Positions 1-8,657 of a stretch of 60,830 nt of DNA are shown here, piece after piece; positions within the stretch are counted from its first letter, which is position 1, and each line of letters starts with the position of its first letter. The notes under the pieces were generated by a model that ran no database searches, was not told where the DNA came from, and worked only from the letters and a program-made list of their open reading frames with translations. The stretch is from Fimbriimonadaceae bacterium (GTDB taxonomy: Bacteria; Armatimonadota; Fimbriimonadia; Fimbriimonadales; Fimbriimonadaceae). Where the stretch lies: positions 1-60,830 of the forward strand of contig JALOLT010000010.1 of the NCBI GenBank assembly GCA_025455775.1, in the 5' to 3' direction. The translations under genes were made by a program, and so were the position numbers.

Positions 1-1643
1 GGAAAGGCCAATATTTTGACACCTGCGAAGCGCCAGTCTTTCAACCTATCGAAATCGAAACCTAAGCTGACACAGGTTGTTACTTGGCGTGGACACCAAA
101 GAATTTCAATTTCATCTTTGTGCAGATCCAGCCTCTCGAGCAAAACGATCCCGTCTTCAAAGCGTTCGATCGTTCCAGTAAAGTCATTGGAAGGCGCAGC
201 ACTGATCTTGAGGCGAGTCGCCATCTCGCTGCAGTTCTTCACCTCTCGCGTCGCATTGCGGATCCACTGCACAGGCTTTCCTTCGTACTTACCAACCGTC
301 ACACTCGGCTGCGATCCAGGAAGCGTGATCAACCCGCTCTCCGTTTTGATTCGCAAACCATAGTCGAGCCGTCCGTCTGGCCTAGCACGCATCATCATAA
401 CAACATTGCCTGGATCATCACGGAACGCGCCCATCAGGTCATGAGGCAAAACGATTGGGAGCCGTTTACTTAACTCCACCGCCTTTGCGAAGAAATCTTT
501 GGCGTGTTTTTCATTCACCTTGGGCAATCGAAGCATCTGTAACGCTAGTTCGCCATGGCCAGTCGGCAAGGTGATAACCATGACTCGTGTCTTTTCTTCA
601 TCCATATGCATGAGCATCTTCTCGGTGCCCACGAGCCGCCCTGCGGGACTGGGTTGGCCGTTAGGAAGCACGCAAAAGCCAAATCCCTGCGGCGTATCGG
701 TAAGACCTAACGCAAAGCTGGCTTTTTCGACAACGATTGGTTCCCCATCGAAACATACATTCTCAGCACCGATTAGAAAGGGAAGTGCATCGAAGATGGC
801 GATCGCAAACTCGTGATTACGATGCTCTTGTTTGCCCAATCCAATAACCTTGCGGTCAGCTTCGTTGAATAAATGGCTGGGCTTTGTTAGCAGTTCTTGG
901 TACTTGAGCTTCTTTCCTTTTGTGAATCCATTGCCTGATTTCTTTTTGGATTGAACGAAAGGATTGAGGATGAAGTTCTGGTTGTGCAATTGAATATTCC
1001 AGATAATGCGCTCTTCCTGAACATTCAACGATTCCAATTTAGGAAGTTCTGCGTCCTCGAAGGTCGACTCGTGAACCGTGCGAATCAACTGATCAAAAAG
1101 CTTGAGAGAAATAAGACTCCGATCGACATGGAACTTCGCGTGATCGGGAACACCTTTGTCAAACTTTTCATCTCGAAGGCGCCGCCCAAATGCTGAATAA
1201 CTCGATTGAAATTGATCTAACAAAGAGTCGAGCGAGTACTCCACATGGATGCAAGCAGCCTCGCCATTCGACTGTTCACAAGAGCATCCGTACTGCGGCT
1301 TGTCCTTTAGCGGTTTCAGCCTGATAAACGTGACGTACTTTTCGCTACCTGCATAGACCTCGAAGTGAATCTCGCCCGTATCATAAACATGGGTGATTCG
1401 CGGTGTCGCATGGTATGGAGCCTCATCGATCCCCTCAGGGAAGTCGCTTTCCAGAAGATCGAACGCGAGGTCCGACCACTCCTCAAAATAATCCACCTTT
1501 TTCTTCGTGGAAGGAAGAGCACTGAACGCCTTGATAAGGGACGGTGGAAGCACTGCACCCGATTCACTCACACCCATCGCTGCGTGTATTTGCGATTGAA
1601 GTGACTTCAAAAACTGATTCTTCGATGGTTGCTTGCCGGCCAT
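1..1643 (-). CDS. SWIM zinc-finger protein, N-terminal part of a probable SNF2-type helicase (partial)
   Basis: The minus strand is open without a stop from the ATG at 1643 to the left edge, giving 547 codons of a protein whose C terminus lies outside. The start is supported by AAAGGA about 9 nt upstream; a stop lies further upstream in frame. Residues 120-133 carry C-x-C ... C-x-H (Cys120, Cys122, Cys131, His133), the SWIM zinc-finger pattern. In bacteria SWIM fingers typically sit at the N terminus of large SNF2/SWI2 ATPases, and the following roughly 400 residues fit the poorly conserved region that precedes the ATPase core. No Walker motifs are visible because the ATPase would lie beyond base 1, so the helicase part is inference. 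Base composition is visibly more AT-rich than most of the window. It starts 125 bp after the end of the galE remnant on the same strand. Confidence 0.6.
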   Translation of the reverse strand, partial: MAGKQPSKNQFLKSLQSQIHAAMGVSESGAVLPPSLIKAFSALPSTKKKVDYFEEWSDLAFDLLESDFPEGIDEAPYHATPRITHVYDTGEIHFEVYAGSEKYVTFIRLKPLKDKPQYGCSCEQSNGEAACIHVEYSLDSLLDQFQSSYSAFGRRLRDEKFDKGVPDHAKFHVDRSLISLKLFDQLIRTVHESTFEDAELPKLESLNVQEERIIWNIQLHNQNFILNPFVQSKKKSGNGFTKGKKLKYQELLTKPSHLFNEADRKVIGLGKQEHRNHEFAIAIFDALPFLIGAENVCFDGEPIVVEKASFALGLTDTPQGFGFCVLPNGQPSPAGRLVGTEKMLMHMDEEKTRVMVITLPTGHGELALQMLRLPKVNEKHAKDFFAKAVELSKRLPIVLPHDLMGAFRDDPGNVVMMMRARPDGRLDYGLRIKTESGLITLPGSQPSVTVGKYEGKPVQWIRNATREVKNCSEMATRLKISAAPSNDFTGTIERFEDGIVLLERLDLHKDEIEILWCPRQVTTCVSLGFDFDRLKDWRFAGVKILAF

Positions 1644-1768
1644 TCGCCATTCCTTTGATAGAAGATTCCATTTGGTCCCGTACTCATAACAGGTCGCCAA
1701 ATTGTAATGGAATCTCCGTTCGCAGGAGACTGGTTACCACCGGCTTTTTCACGAATTCCGAAGCAAAC

Positions 1769-2440
1769 TCAGCTCGAATACCCACGAGGATGGCTCTGAT
1801 GCCACTTCCAGGCGGTCTCCACAATGCTTTCAATAGAAACGTATTTGGGTTTCCAGTTCAGCTCTCGCTGGGCTTTCGAACTGTCTGCGATCAAACACGC
1901 GGGATCTCCTGCTCGCCGAGGCCCAATGACCGCGGGGATGGCATGCCCCGTGATCTTTCGACACGCTTCGATGACCTGCTGAACACTGTGGCCGACGCCA
2001 GTACCAAGATTCATCTGCAGCACAGAGTTTGGTTGCAACTTTTGAAGTGCCGCGAGATGAGCCGTCGCCAGATCTTCCACGTGAATATAGTCCCGAATGC
2101 ATGTGCCGTCTTCGGTTGGGTAGTCCGTCCCGAAGATCGAAATATGGGGACGTTGACCTAACGCCACTTGCAAGACGATCGGAATGAGATGGGACTCTGG
2201 GTCGTGGTCTTCTCCGATGGAAGCGTCCGACGCCGCCCCCGACGCATTGAAGTAACGAAGCGCAGCCACCCCAAACCCATACGCATGTGCATAATCTGCC
2301 AACGCGCGCTCTACCACTAGCTTCGTAAACCCGTACGGATTGATTGGGTTCTGCGGTGTGTCTTCTGAGATTGGCATCTTCTCTGGTTGGCCATACGTGG
2401 CCGTCGTACTGGAAAATACAAATCGCCAAACACCGACCAT
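1769..2440 (-). CDS. galE: UDP-glucose 4-epimerase, N-terminally truncated at a breakpoint
   Basis: GalE interconverts UDP-glucose and UDP-galactose in the Leloir pathway using bound NAD. The visible part has the SST(T)ATYG segment, the NPYGFTK segment holding the catalytic Tyr-x-x-x-Lys, the ALRYFNASGA motif, the RDYIHVEDL motif and a normal C terminus. The family is usually 325-340 residues; here only about 225 match. The NAD-binding Rossmann start (GxxGxxG) and roughly the first 100 residues are missing. The frame stays open to 2542, but the extra residues are antisense to the neighbouring plus-strand gene and do not look like GalE. The ATG at 2440 (MVGVWRFVF) is the first in-frame start within GalE-like sequence, but without the Rossmann half the product cannot be functional. 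Either the gene was cut by a rearrangement or two contigs were joined wrongly. Confidence 0.85.
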   Translation of the reverse strand: MVGVWRFVFSSTTATYGQPEKMPISEDTPQNPINPYGFTKLVVERALADYAHAYGFGVAALRYFNASGAASDASIGEDHDPESHLIPIVLQVALGQRPHISIFGTDYPTEDGTCIRDYIHVEDLATAHLAALQKLQPNSVLQMNLGTGVGHSVQQVIEACRKITGHAIPAVIGPRRAGDPACLIADSSKAQRELNWKPKYVSIESIVETAWKWHQSHPRGYSS

Positions 2441-2462
2441 CTGGGCAGAAAAGAGCCGAGAC

Positions 2463-4607
2463 GTGCTGGTGGGAAACTTTCCTTCGATTGCCTTTCGTGA
2501 TCCTGGCCTGAAGGAAATCTGGCTCAATGACGCGAAGAACAAGGACTCCGCCGCCTATGCATCTCTCTTAACCGTTCTGAGCTACGGGGCAGCCCAGGCT
2601 GGCGATATTCGTCAGTCGGTCGAACTCATGAGGACTCTGGATGCGCTTGGGGAAGCGACCCCCTTTACTCACCTCTTCCTGGGGGTATTGCTCTTGTCAA
2701 CTGGTAGAGAGCAGGAAGCAGAGCAGCAGTTCGCCCGCGTGATGAGTTCCGGGGACAGTTATGATCGTGATCAGGCGATCTTGCTCTCCAGGAAACCCAC
2801 CCTAAAGCGACAAGATCGAGCTGATGCTGCTATCAGAATTTGGAGAACAACCAAAGAAGCAATCGATGTCGAAAGGATGATGAGTTTGCAACTTTCTGAT
2901 TCCCGTAGTTCATTATGGAAGGAAGTCTTTGATGGCGTGGCGATAGGTTCCCGAAAGCACTCATTCCTCTCGGCTCTTAAGTTGCAATTAGAAGACAAAC
3001 CGGCAGAGGCTTTACAAACAATTAAGGGAGCATCAGATCAGCCAGGGGATGATCCGCCTCTTTCTGCAATTCTTGGTCTTCAATTCGAGTGTGCTCAGAA
3101 GGTTGGCGACGTCCTTTTGGCCAGAAAGACAATCGTTCAAGCACTGGATCAACCCCGTGATCTTAACCTTTGGCTCTATCGGTACTTGACGATTGCCCAA
3201 GGCGACCCATTGGAATCGAAAGTTGCTGTCGCTAAGGCTGTGATTGACCTGGCGACAGCGCCAGTTCTCGTCAGCCGAGCCGTGCTCTTCGTGCCAGAAG
3301 CAGCTCAGGAGTTAGAATCTAACTTAAGAGCTGCCTCGGAGAGGTTGCCATTCTCTCCGGAAATCCTCCTCTGCACCTGGGCGATTCAGTACAGTCAGGC
3401 CTGGGATCTCCCTATTACCTTTCCCGAAGTACTGGCCAGAGAATCAGATAGCGAAGCCTTTCTCACGTGGAATGCGTGGCGTCTCCTGTTGGAGATTTAC
3501 CAAGCTCAGCTCAGGGCTGGCACCCTCCGCTCTCCAAAGGCAGGCCTCGTGAACGATGCCCTGATTGAACTCACAAGTCGCTATCCGTCTGAGCTCCGCC
3601 AGCGTCCCCTGGACTACATGATGATGGTGGTTGTTTATGCACCTTCTGGCAGAGCATCTCAACTGGGCTTTATGCAGAGGCGTTTTCTGTTGGATAAGTT
3701 CGTGCAGAGTGAGGCTGACCCACGATTTCGCGCAGTTGGTCTTTACTCTGCCTGCTTGGCTGGGGATTTGACGACAGCCAGAGCCATTTTTGCGGACGGA
3801 AAGTGGGCTGGTGCACAGGTAGCGTCATTCACGGTTGTCTATGCCACGAGTCTGGCGATGGCTGGGTTCGAAGAAGAAGCAAAAGCGGCCCTGAGTTTCG
3901 TTCTTGCCTTCGAAGGGTCGGCAGTCGCCGACGAAAAGGCTAGTCTTCTGTATTACCTTGGCTTAGAAGGTCTTAAGAAAGAGCCTCAGTCTACAAATGG
4001 CAAAGTGTTGGCAGGATTGGCACGGGCCAAGCGGCTCTTGAGCCTGAAGGATGTTCCAAAACAGGATTTGCAGGCTGGGTTTCAGGACGCAGTGGCAATC
4101 CAAAAGCTTGCCCTGTCGACCAGTCGTTCCGATTTGCGGGCCAAGGCTCTGGCGACAGTAACCGACTTTCGCATAAAACTCGACGAAACCCAAGGTGCAG
4201 CCAGTGACCCATTACTGAGCGATCCTCTGAGCCTAGAAGGTCATCGCTCCTTCGCTGACTTACCTTGGATGACCCCAACACAGATCGCCGACTGTGTCGG
4301 AGACTTTGTCTTTCAGGGCAAGATGAGATGGGACGGAGAAGAGGCAAAACCTGTCAAGTTGGAGCTGAGGGTCGGAAGTGATGGGAATTGGACGGGAGAA
4401 ATCAAAGGTGGTGAATATCGGCTAAAAATGACCGGCTCCGTGAATCGGTACGGATATCTATTGGGTAAATCTGAAGAAGGACACGAGCTTCAAGGCCGAC
4501 TCCTTCCTCGAACCATCGGAACCCCAATTGCACGGGTCACCCTTTGGAGTCCTCTGGGTAGGCAAGCCTCAGTGACGAATCTCAGCCTCATCGCGCCAGG
4601 AAACTGA
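2463..4607 (+). CDS. Helical-repeat (TPR-like) protein of unknown function, N-terminally truncated
   Basis: About 710 residues, mostly amphipathic helices with TPR/SEL-like spacing (for instance the stretches at 2560-2760 and 3700-3960), ending in a short beta-rich domain of about 110 residues (4290-4600) with alternating Gly/Trp strands. I do not recognise the family. The frame is open back to a TTG at 2340, but everything before about 2460 is antisense to galE, so the true N terminus is missing and the GTG at 2463 is only the first plausible start. No signal peptide is visible, as expected for a gene cut at its 5' end. A hairpin terminator follows the stop. The helical-repeat scaffold suggests a protein-interaction role, but nothing shows which. 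Confidence 0.6.
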   Translation: MLVGNFPSIAFRDPGLKEIWLNDAKNKDSAAYASLLTVLSYGAAQAGDIRQSVELMRTLDALGEATPFTHLFLGVLLLSTGREQEAEQQFARVMSSGDSYDRDQAILLSRKPTLKRQDRADAAIRIWRTTKEAIDVERMMSLQLSDSRSSLWKEVFDGVAIGSRKHSFLSALKLQLEDKPAEALQTIKGASDQPGDDPPLSAILGLQFECAQKVGDVLLARKTIVQALDQPRDLNLWLYRYLTIAQGDPLESKVAVAKAVIDLATAPVLVSRAVLFVPEAAQELESNLRAASERLPFSPEILLCTWAIQYSQAWDLPITFPEVLARESDSEAFLTWNAWRLLLEIYQAQLRAGTLRSPKAGLVNDALIELTSRYPSELRQRPLDYMMMVVVYAPSGRASQLGFMQRRFLLDKFVQSEADPRFRAVGLYSACLAGDLTTARAIFADGKWAGAQVASFTVVYATSLAMAGFEEEAKAALSFVLAFEGSAVADEKASLLYYLGLEGLKKEPQSTNGKVLAGLARAKRLLSLKDVPKQDLQAGFQDAVAIQKLALSTSRSDLRAKALATVTDFRIKLDETQGAASDPLLSDPLSLEGHRSFADLPWMTPTQIADCVGDFVFQGKMRWDGEEAKPVKLELRVGSDGNWTGEIKGGEYRLKMTGSVNRYGYLLGKSEEGHELQGRLLPRTIGTPIARVTLWSPLGRQASVTNLSLIAPGN

Positions 4608-4658
4608 CAGCCGGGACGAAACTTAAAAGAACAGACTGAGGGGTCTGGGGCAAAAAAG

Positions 4659-4696
4659 GAGGTGTGATTTCCTGATGGAGATCACACCTTCTTTGG
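4659..4696. terminator. Bidirectional hairpin terminator
   Basis: AGGTGTGAT (4660-4668) pairs perfectly with ATCACACCT (4681-4689) across a 12-nt loop. It is preceded by an A-run and followed by TTCTTT, so it can act on both strands. It lies between the convergent repeat-protein gene and the response-regulator gene. Confidence 0.75.
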
Positions 4697-4727
4697 GGCT
4701 AGTACGGAGCCTCGAAGGACTCCGGGG

Positions 4728-5393
4728 TTAGTTTCCCTGAACCAACTTGGCTCGCACTGCCTTCATTGCTGCTTCGGTTCGGCTATTCACCTGAAGTGCC
4801 TTCAGGATGTTGCTGACGTGGTTCTTTACGGTTTTCTCCGCGATGGAAAGGTGGTTGGCGATCTCTTTATTCCTCATGCCTTTGGCGATGAGTTCCAAAA
4901 TTTCGGTCTCGCGATCGCTAAGTACGTAGAGTTCTGTATCGTCGGTGTCGTCGTCATCTTTGACGCGTCGAAAATCCTCAATGACCTTCGTCGCGATTCT
5001 GGGAGTGATTTTCGCTTCTCCTCGATAGGCGAGGCGGACTGCTTCAACAACTTCTTGTGGCGTTGAGGTTTTCAGTAAGTAGCCAAGAGCGCCGGATCTA
5101 AATGCCTCGAAAACGACTTCGTCTTCTTCGTTGACAGTCAGAACCACAACCTTAACTTCTTTTTCCTTCTTCAAGACTCGCCGCATGAGCTCCAGCCCAT
5201 CGAGGCGAGGCATATTGACGTCAGTGAGCAGGACGTCGGGCGGGTCTTGTAAACAAATATCCAAAGCCTCCTGGCCATCCTTACACACGGCAAGAAGCTG
5301 ACACTCTGGCATCAGATTCTTCAATGTTTTTTCGATGGCATTTCTGTAAGGCTGTTCATCATCCGAGATGACGACGCGTATCATTGCCGACAT
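4728..5393 (-). CDS. Two-component response regulator, NarL/LuxR family
   Basis: The product of 221 residues has an N-terminal receiver domain with the acidic pair DD at about 11-12, the phospho-acceptor Asp at about 58 (LLTDVNMP) and the conserved Lys in YLLKTSTP. It ends in a LuxR-type helix-turn-helix (LSDRETEILELIAKGMRNKE, then the recognition helix near TVKNHVSNILKAL). It should be a DNA-binding transcription regulator activated by a histidine kinase, but no kinase gene is adjacent, so it is an orphan here. The start at 5393 (MSAMIRVV) was chosen; ATG at 5384 is equally possible. Longer upstream readings run into the divergent ABC gene and do not look like protein. An acidic linker (KDDDDTDDTE) separates the domains. 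Confidence 0.93.
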   Translation of the reverse strand: MSAMIRVVISDDEQPYRNAIEKTLKNLMPECQLLAVCKDGQEALDICLQDPPDVLLTDVNMPRLDGLELMRRVLKKEKEVKVVVLTVNEEDEVVFEAFRSGALGYLLKTSTPQEVVEAVRLAYRGEAKITPRIATKVIEDFRRVKDDDDTDDTELYVLSDRETEILELIAKGMRNKEIANHLSIAEKTVKNHVSNILKALQVNSRTEAAMKAVRAKLVQGN

Positions 5394-5468
5394 GTCCAAG
5401 AGTATACAACTTGATGCAGTGCAATGCCGCCACCCCTCAGTGGCTCCCGCGACATAATGGGAGATCAA

Positions 5469-6422
5469 ATGGCAGTTTTGTCGATCCAAGGTCTTCAGGT
5501 CGCGATCCAAGGGGTGCCGATCCTTAGGGATATCACCCTTGAGGTGGACTATGGCCAGACGCTCGGAGTAGTGGGCGAAAGCGGATGCGGAAAGAGCATG
5601 ACTGGCCTGAGCATCATGGGGATGCTGCCTCCCGGATCGCGCACCCAAGGGAGGATTTTGCTGGAGGGGCAAGATTTGCTCCAGCTCGCCCAACGGGATT
5701 GGCTCGGGATTCGAGGGCAAGAAGTTGCGATGGTTATGCAAGATCCCTTCACGAGCTTGAACCCGATGATGAAGATTGGGAATCAGATTAGTGAGGTGTA
5801 TCGGCTTCATCAAAAACTGGATAAAAAGTCAGCCTGGGCGAAGTCGGTGGAGATGCTTAAGCATGTTGGAGTTCCAAGTCCTGAGCAATCAGCCCATAAA
5901 TATCCGCATCAGATGAGTGGTGGACAGAGGCAGAGGGTGGTGATCGCCATCGCCTTTGCCAGTCAGCCGAAGTTATTGATTGCTGATGAGCCAACGACGG
6001 CACTCGACGTGACTCTGCAGGCACAAATTTTGAATCTGCTCACGGATCTCCAGAGGGAGTACAACACAGCCGTGATTCTCATTAGTCACGATATCGGAGT
6101 CGTGGGGAGCGTGAGTGATCGTGTCGCAGTGTTTTATGGCGGAAAGGTGGTCGAGGAAGGCGCGGTTCGCGATGTGATTCATGAGCCGCGTCACCCCTAC
6201 ACCCAGGCCCTCATGGACGCAATGCCTAAGGTGGGGCAAGCTAAATTGAGAGTCATTGGGGGTCAGCCGCCCCGCCTGAGCGAACTTCCGGTCGGGTGCT
6301 CCTTTGCGCCGAGATGTCCTCATGCGTTCGACGCATGCCGACAAGATCCTGGGCTTGTTTCCACTCCGGATGGTCACAAAGCAGCCTGTTGGCTTGTCGC
6401 TGATAAAGCCCTTGTTGAATAG
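5469..6422 (+). CDS. Oligopeptide/dipeptide ABC transporter ATP-binding protein (OppD/DppD-like)
   Basis: The 317-residue ATPase has Walker A GESGCGKS, Q-loop MQDPFTSLNP, signature MSGGQRQRV, Walker B LLIADEPTTALD and H-loop ISHD. The C-terminal Opp/Dpp extension has GGQPPRL and the CSFAPRCPHAFDAC cysteine pattern, which in this subfamily can bind an Fe-S cluster. It energises uptake of peptides or related solutes at the inner membrane. The start at 5469 (MAVLSIQGL) follows GGGAG about 5 nt upstream; ATG at 5424 and 5457 are in frame but add unconserved residues. No permease, second ATPase or binding protein is adjacent, so it is an orphan within this window. It diverges from the response regulator and is followed by a family A structured element. 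Confidence 0.92.
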   Translation: MAVLSIQGLQVAIQGVPILRDITLEVDYGQTLGVVGESGCGKSMTGLSIMGMLPPGSRTQGRILLEGQDLLQLAQRDWLGIRGQEVAMVMQDPFTSLNPMMKIGNQISEVYRLHQKLDKKSAWAKSVEMLKHVGVPSPEQSAHKYPHQMSGGQRQRVVIAIAFASQPKLLIADEPTTALDVTLQAQILNLLTDLQREYNTAVILISHDIGVVGSVSDRVAVFYGGKVVEEGAVRDVIHEPRHPYTQALMDAMPKVGQAKLRVIGGQPPRLSELPVGCSFAPRCPHAFDACRQDPGLVSTPDGHKAACWLVADKALVE

Positions 6423-6445
6423 TCCAAGCCTCTTTTGCGTCCAAG

Positions 6446-6550
6446 TGTCTTGTGCGCTCAGAGGGGGCGGCCCGGAAGAGTGTTTGGATCGCTCTCTCCC
6501 AAGTGGGGAACCGGGCGGGCGTAGGCCGCGGGCCCTGAGCGCACGAGACG
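6446..6550 (+). repeat. Structured intergenic element, family A copy 1
   Basis: The arms at 6446-6461 and 6535-6550 pair over 16 positions with two G-U wobbles. They bracket a core shared with two other copies: GGGGGCGGCCCGG near the 5' side and CCGGGCGGG plus GGCYGCGGGCCC near the 3' side. It starts 24 bp after the stop of the ABC ATPase gene. In this copy the central segment 6479-6493 is also complementary to 6552-6565, downstream of the arm (14 pairs with one bulge), which would make a pseudoknot or an alternative fold. Confidence 0.7.
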
Positions 6551-6567
6551 AAGCGATCCAACACTGC

Positions 6568-7653
6568 TTAGTGCATAAAAATGCCGAGCTTCTTCACGAC
6601 CTGGTATTCCAGAACGTCTTCGCCGACAGCTTTGAGGTGGCTGACAGCTTCGATCAGAGGAACTGTGCTCACTTCTTGACCGTGGAGACTGACCATGACT
6701 GCGTTCTCTCCGGCAAGCAAGGCATCGATCGCCCCGACTCCATAGGCGCGCGCCAGAATCCGGTCGCGAGCATTCGGCGTGCCGCCTCGCTGGATGTGTC
6801 CCACAACCGTTGCCCTCATTTCGAATTCATCTGGGGCCTTTTGTTCAATTCGCTTCATGATTCGTTGGGTCACCCCTGCAAATCGAACTTCCGAAGAGCC
6901 TCCGTCTTCGATGCTCAGTTCGCCTTCAACCATCGCACCTTCTGCGACGACAACGATCGACGAATTCTTGTTTTGCTTCCGTCTTTCTCGAAGGTAGGCG
7001 ACGAGGTCATCGATTTGGAAGGGGAACTCCGGTAGGAGGATCGCATCGGCGCCTCCAGCAAGTCCCGCCTTTAGGGCGATCCAACCAGTGTGGCGACCCA
7101 TAACTTCAACAAAGAGCAAGCGATCGTGACTCGTGGCGGTCGTGTGAACTCGATCAAGGGCTTCCACCGCTACGGTCAGGGCAGTCGAAAAGCCGAAGGT
7201 TTGATCCGTCGCTGCCAAGTCATTGTCAATCGTCTTGGGAACACCAATGACGCGCACGCCTTTTTCAGAGAGTTGAAGGCCGGCTGAGAGGCTGCCGTCG
7301 CCCCCGATGATGATGAGAGCATCGATCCCCAACTGCTGAAGATTGTGCTTTGCTTCTTCGAGAATCTCGTCTGGAATTTGGTTAGAATTGCCCACTCCCA
7401 CTTTTCCGCCAAATCTGCCGCGATTGGTGGTGTGAAGAATTGTGCCGCCGATGTGGCTAATCCCGCTGACATCTTTGTCGGTGAGTGGTTGGGTTAATAC
7501 AGGAGTCAAGATTCCTTCGAATCCGCGCTGAAATCCAACGAACTCGTATCCGTTTCGGATTCCATAGTGAACAGCCCCGGAGATGACTGCGTTTAACCCT
7601 GGGCAGTCGCCCCCGGCGGTGAGTATTCCAATTCTTCCTCTGGCACCACTCAT
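6568..7653 (-). CDS. pfkA: 6-phosphofructokinase
   Basis: It phosphorylates fructose 6-phosphate to fructose 1,6-bisphosphate, the committed step of glycolysis. The 361 residues include the phosphate-binding TAGGDCPG (12-19), GGDGS (117-121), PKTIDND with the catalytic Asp143 (139-145), MGRHTGW (185-191) and HIQRGG near 290. The Gly at position 120 is the residue typical of ATP-dependent enzymes, while Lys140 is typical of PPi-dependent and group III enzymes; the combination fits a group III ATP-PFK, but donor choice needs an assay. The length (361 against about 320 in E. coli) also fits group III. Transcribed towards the family A element; upstream neighbour on the other strand is the DUF4332-like gene. 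Confidence 0.96.
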   Translation of the reverse strand: MSGARGRIGILTAGGDCPGLNAVISGAVHYGIRNGYEFVGFQRGFEGILTPVLTQPLTDKDVSGISHIGGTILHTTNRGRFGGKVGVGNSNQIPDEILEEAKHNLQQLGIDALIIIGGDGSLSAGLQLSEKGVRVIGVPKTIDNDLAATDQTFGFSTALTVAVEALDRVHTTATSHDRLLFVEVMGRHTGWIALKAGLAGGADAILLPEFPFQIDDLVAYLRERRKQNKNSSIVVVAEGAMVEGELSIEDGGSSEVRFAGVTQRIMKRIEQKAPDEFEMRATVVGHIQRGGTPNARDRILARAYGVGAIDALLAGENAVMVSLHGQEVSTVPLIEAVSHLKAVGEDVLEYQVVKKLGIFMH

Positions 7654-7806
7654 AACGCTTTTCAGACTACACCGCCAGCTAAAGAGAGTGGGTACCTGTC
7701 TGATGGAACCGGAAAGAATCCCAAGGAGATGACGGCGAAGCGGGCACTCGGCCCTAGGATTCTGTCAAGATTCAACTTGGAGTTGACTCCTTGTCAAAAA
7801 TTGAAT

Positions 7807-8211
7807 ATGGCAAACATCAAAGAGATTGAAGGCATTGGCCCAGCATACGGCGAAAAGCTCGAAGCAGCAGGAATAAAGACCGAAGAAGCTCTCCTTGAAG
7901 CAGGGAGCACCCCCAAAGGCAGAGAGGATCTGGCAGAGAAGACCGGCATCAGCGCCAAGCTCCTGATGGGTTGGATCAATCGAGCCGACCTGAGCCGGAT
8001 TAAAGGGATCGGCAGCCAATATGCTGATCTCCTGGAACACGCGGGAGTCGATACAGTGCCAGAACTCGCTCAACGAAACGCAGGCAACCTCCACGCCAAA
8101 ATGTCCGAAGTGAACGAGGCCAAAAACCTCGTGAACAAATTGCCAACTGCCGACCAGGTCGAAGGCTGGGTCGCAGAAGCCAAGACGCTGGAGCGCAAGA
8201 TTCACTATTGA
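7807..8211 (+). CDS. DUF4332-like helix-hairpin-helix protein
   Basis: The 134-residue product has two helix-hairpin-helix-like modules: IEGIGPAYGEKLEAAGI near the start and IKGIGSQYADLLEHAGV in the middle. This duplicated pattern is that of DUF4332 proteins. HhH modules usually bind DNA backbone or mediate protein contacts, but the function of DUF4332 is unknown. The start at 7807 (MANIKEIEG) was chosen over an ATG at 7729 because the conserved module begins at once. The small gene at 8222 begins 10 bp downstream, so the two are probably one transcript closed by the terminator at 8570. Confidence 0.85.
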   Translation: MANIKEIEGIGPAYGEKLEAAGIKTEEALLEAGSTPKGREDLAEKTGISAKLLMGWINRADLSRIKGIGSQYADLLEHAGVDTVPELAQRNAGNLHAKMSEVNEAKNLVNKLPTADQVEGWVAEAKTLERKIHY

Positions 8212-8221
8212 GGTTGACTAA

Positions 8222-8512
8222 ATGGATATCTCGGGAATGATCGAGAAGCTTGGATTACCCCCCGAGCTGCTTAAAAAAGTTGAAGAGTTCGCTTCCCAGC
8301 AGGGAATTGATCTCAACAATATCGGCCCAGATGATCAACAGAAAATCATGGGAATGGCTCAACAGTTCATGGGTGGTGGCGGTGGAAACCCACTTGATAA
8401 GATTCAGGATATGACGGAAGGAACTCCCATCGGAAACATCCTGGAAGGGATGGGGTTTGGTAAGGATGAAAGTCCGCCTGCCGAGGATCCCACGCCCTCC
8501 GACCCTGCCTGA
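8222..8512 (+). CDS. Small hypothetical protein with Gly-rich linker
   Basis: The product has 96 residues and no recognised family. The N-terminal half is helical and charged (MDISGMIEKLGLPPELLKKV...), followed by a helix ending in Met-Gly-Met, a GGGGG linker and an acidic, proline-rich tail. No signal peptide or membrane segment. It follows the DUF4332-like gene by 10 bp and is followed by a strong terminator, so it is probably expressed with that gene. Predicted soluble and cytoplasmic. Confidence 0.75.
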   Translation: MDISGMIEKLGLPPELLKKVEEFASQQGIDLNNIGPDDQQKIMGMAQQFMGGGGGNPLDKIQDMTEGTPIGNILEGMGFGKDESPPAEDPTPSDPA

Positions 8513-8569
8513 ATCGACAGATTCTTCGCAATTTGCGACTGTTCCACAAGTTGCAGTGTTGGAAAAAAT

Positions 8570-8610
8570 CCCCCTGAGGTAGTCTTAACTTACCCAGGGG
8601 GTTCTTGTTT
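8570..8610. terminator. Hairpin terminator
   Basis: CCCCCTG (8570-8576) pairs with CAGGGGG (8595-8601), followed by TTCTTGTTT and preceded by an A-run, so it can serve both strands. It ends the DUF4332-like operon and insulates mscL. Confidence 0.8.
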
Positions 8611-8657
8611 AGTAAAAACAGGGGCTAGCCTGGGATTTTGTCACTTAGGAAATCCCT

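Noticed and set aside
1544-2161. 205-codon plus-strand frame
   Set aside because: Antisense to galE; no protein-like features.
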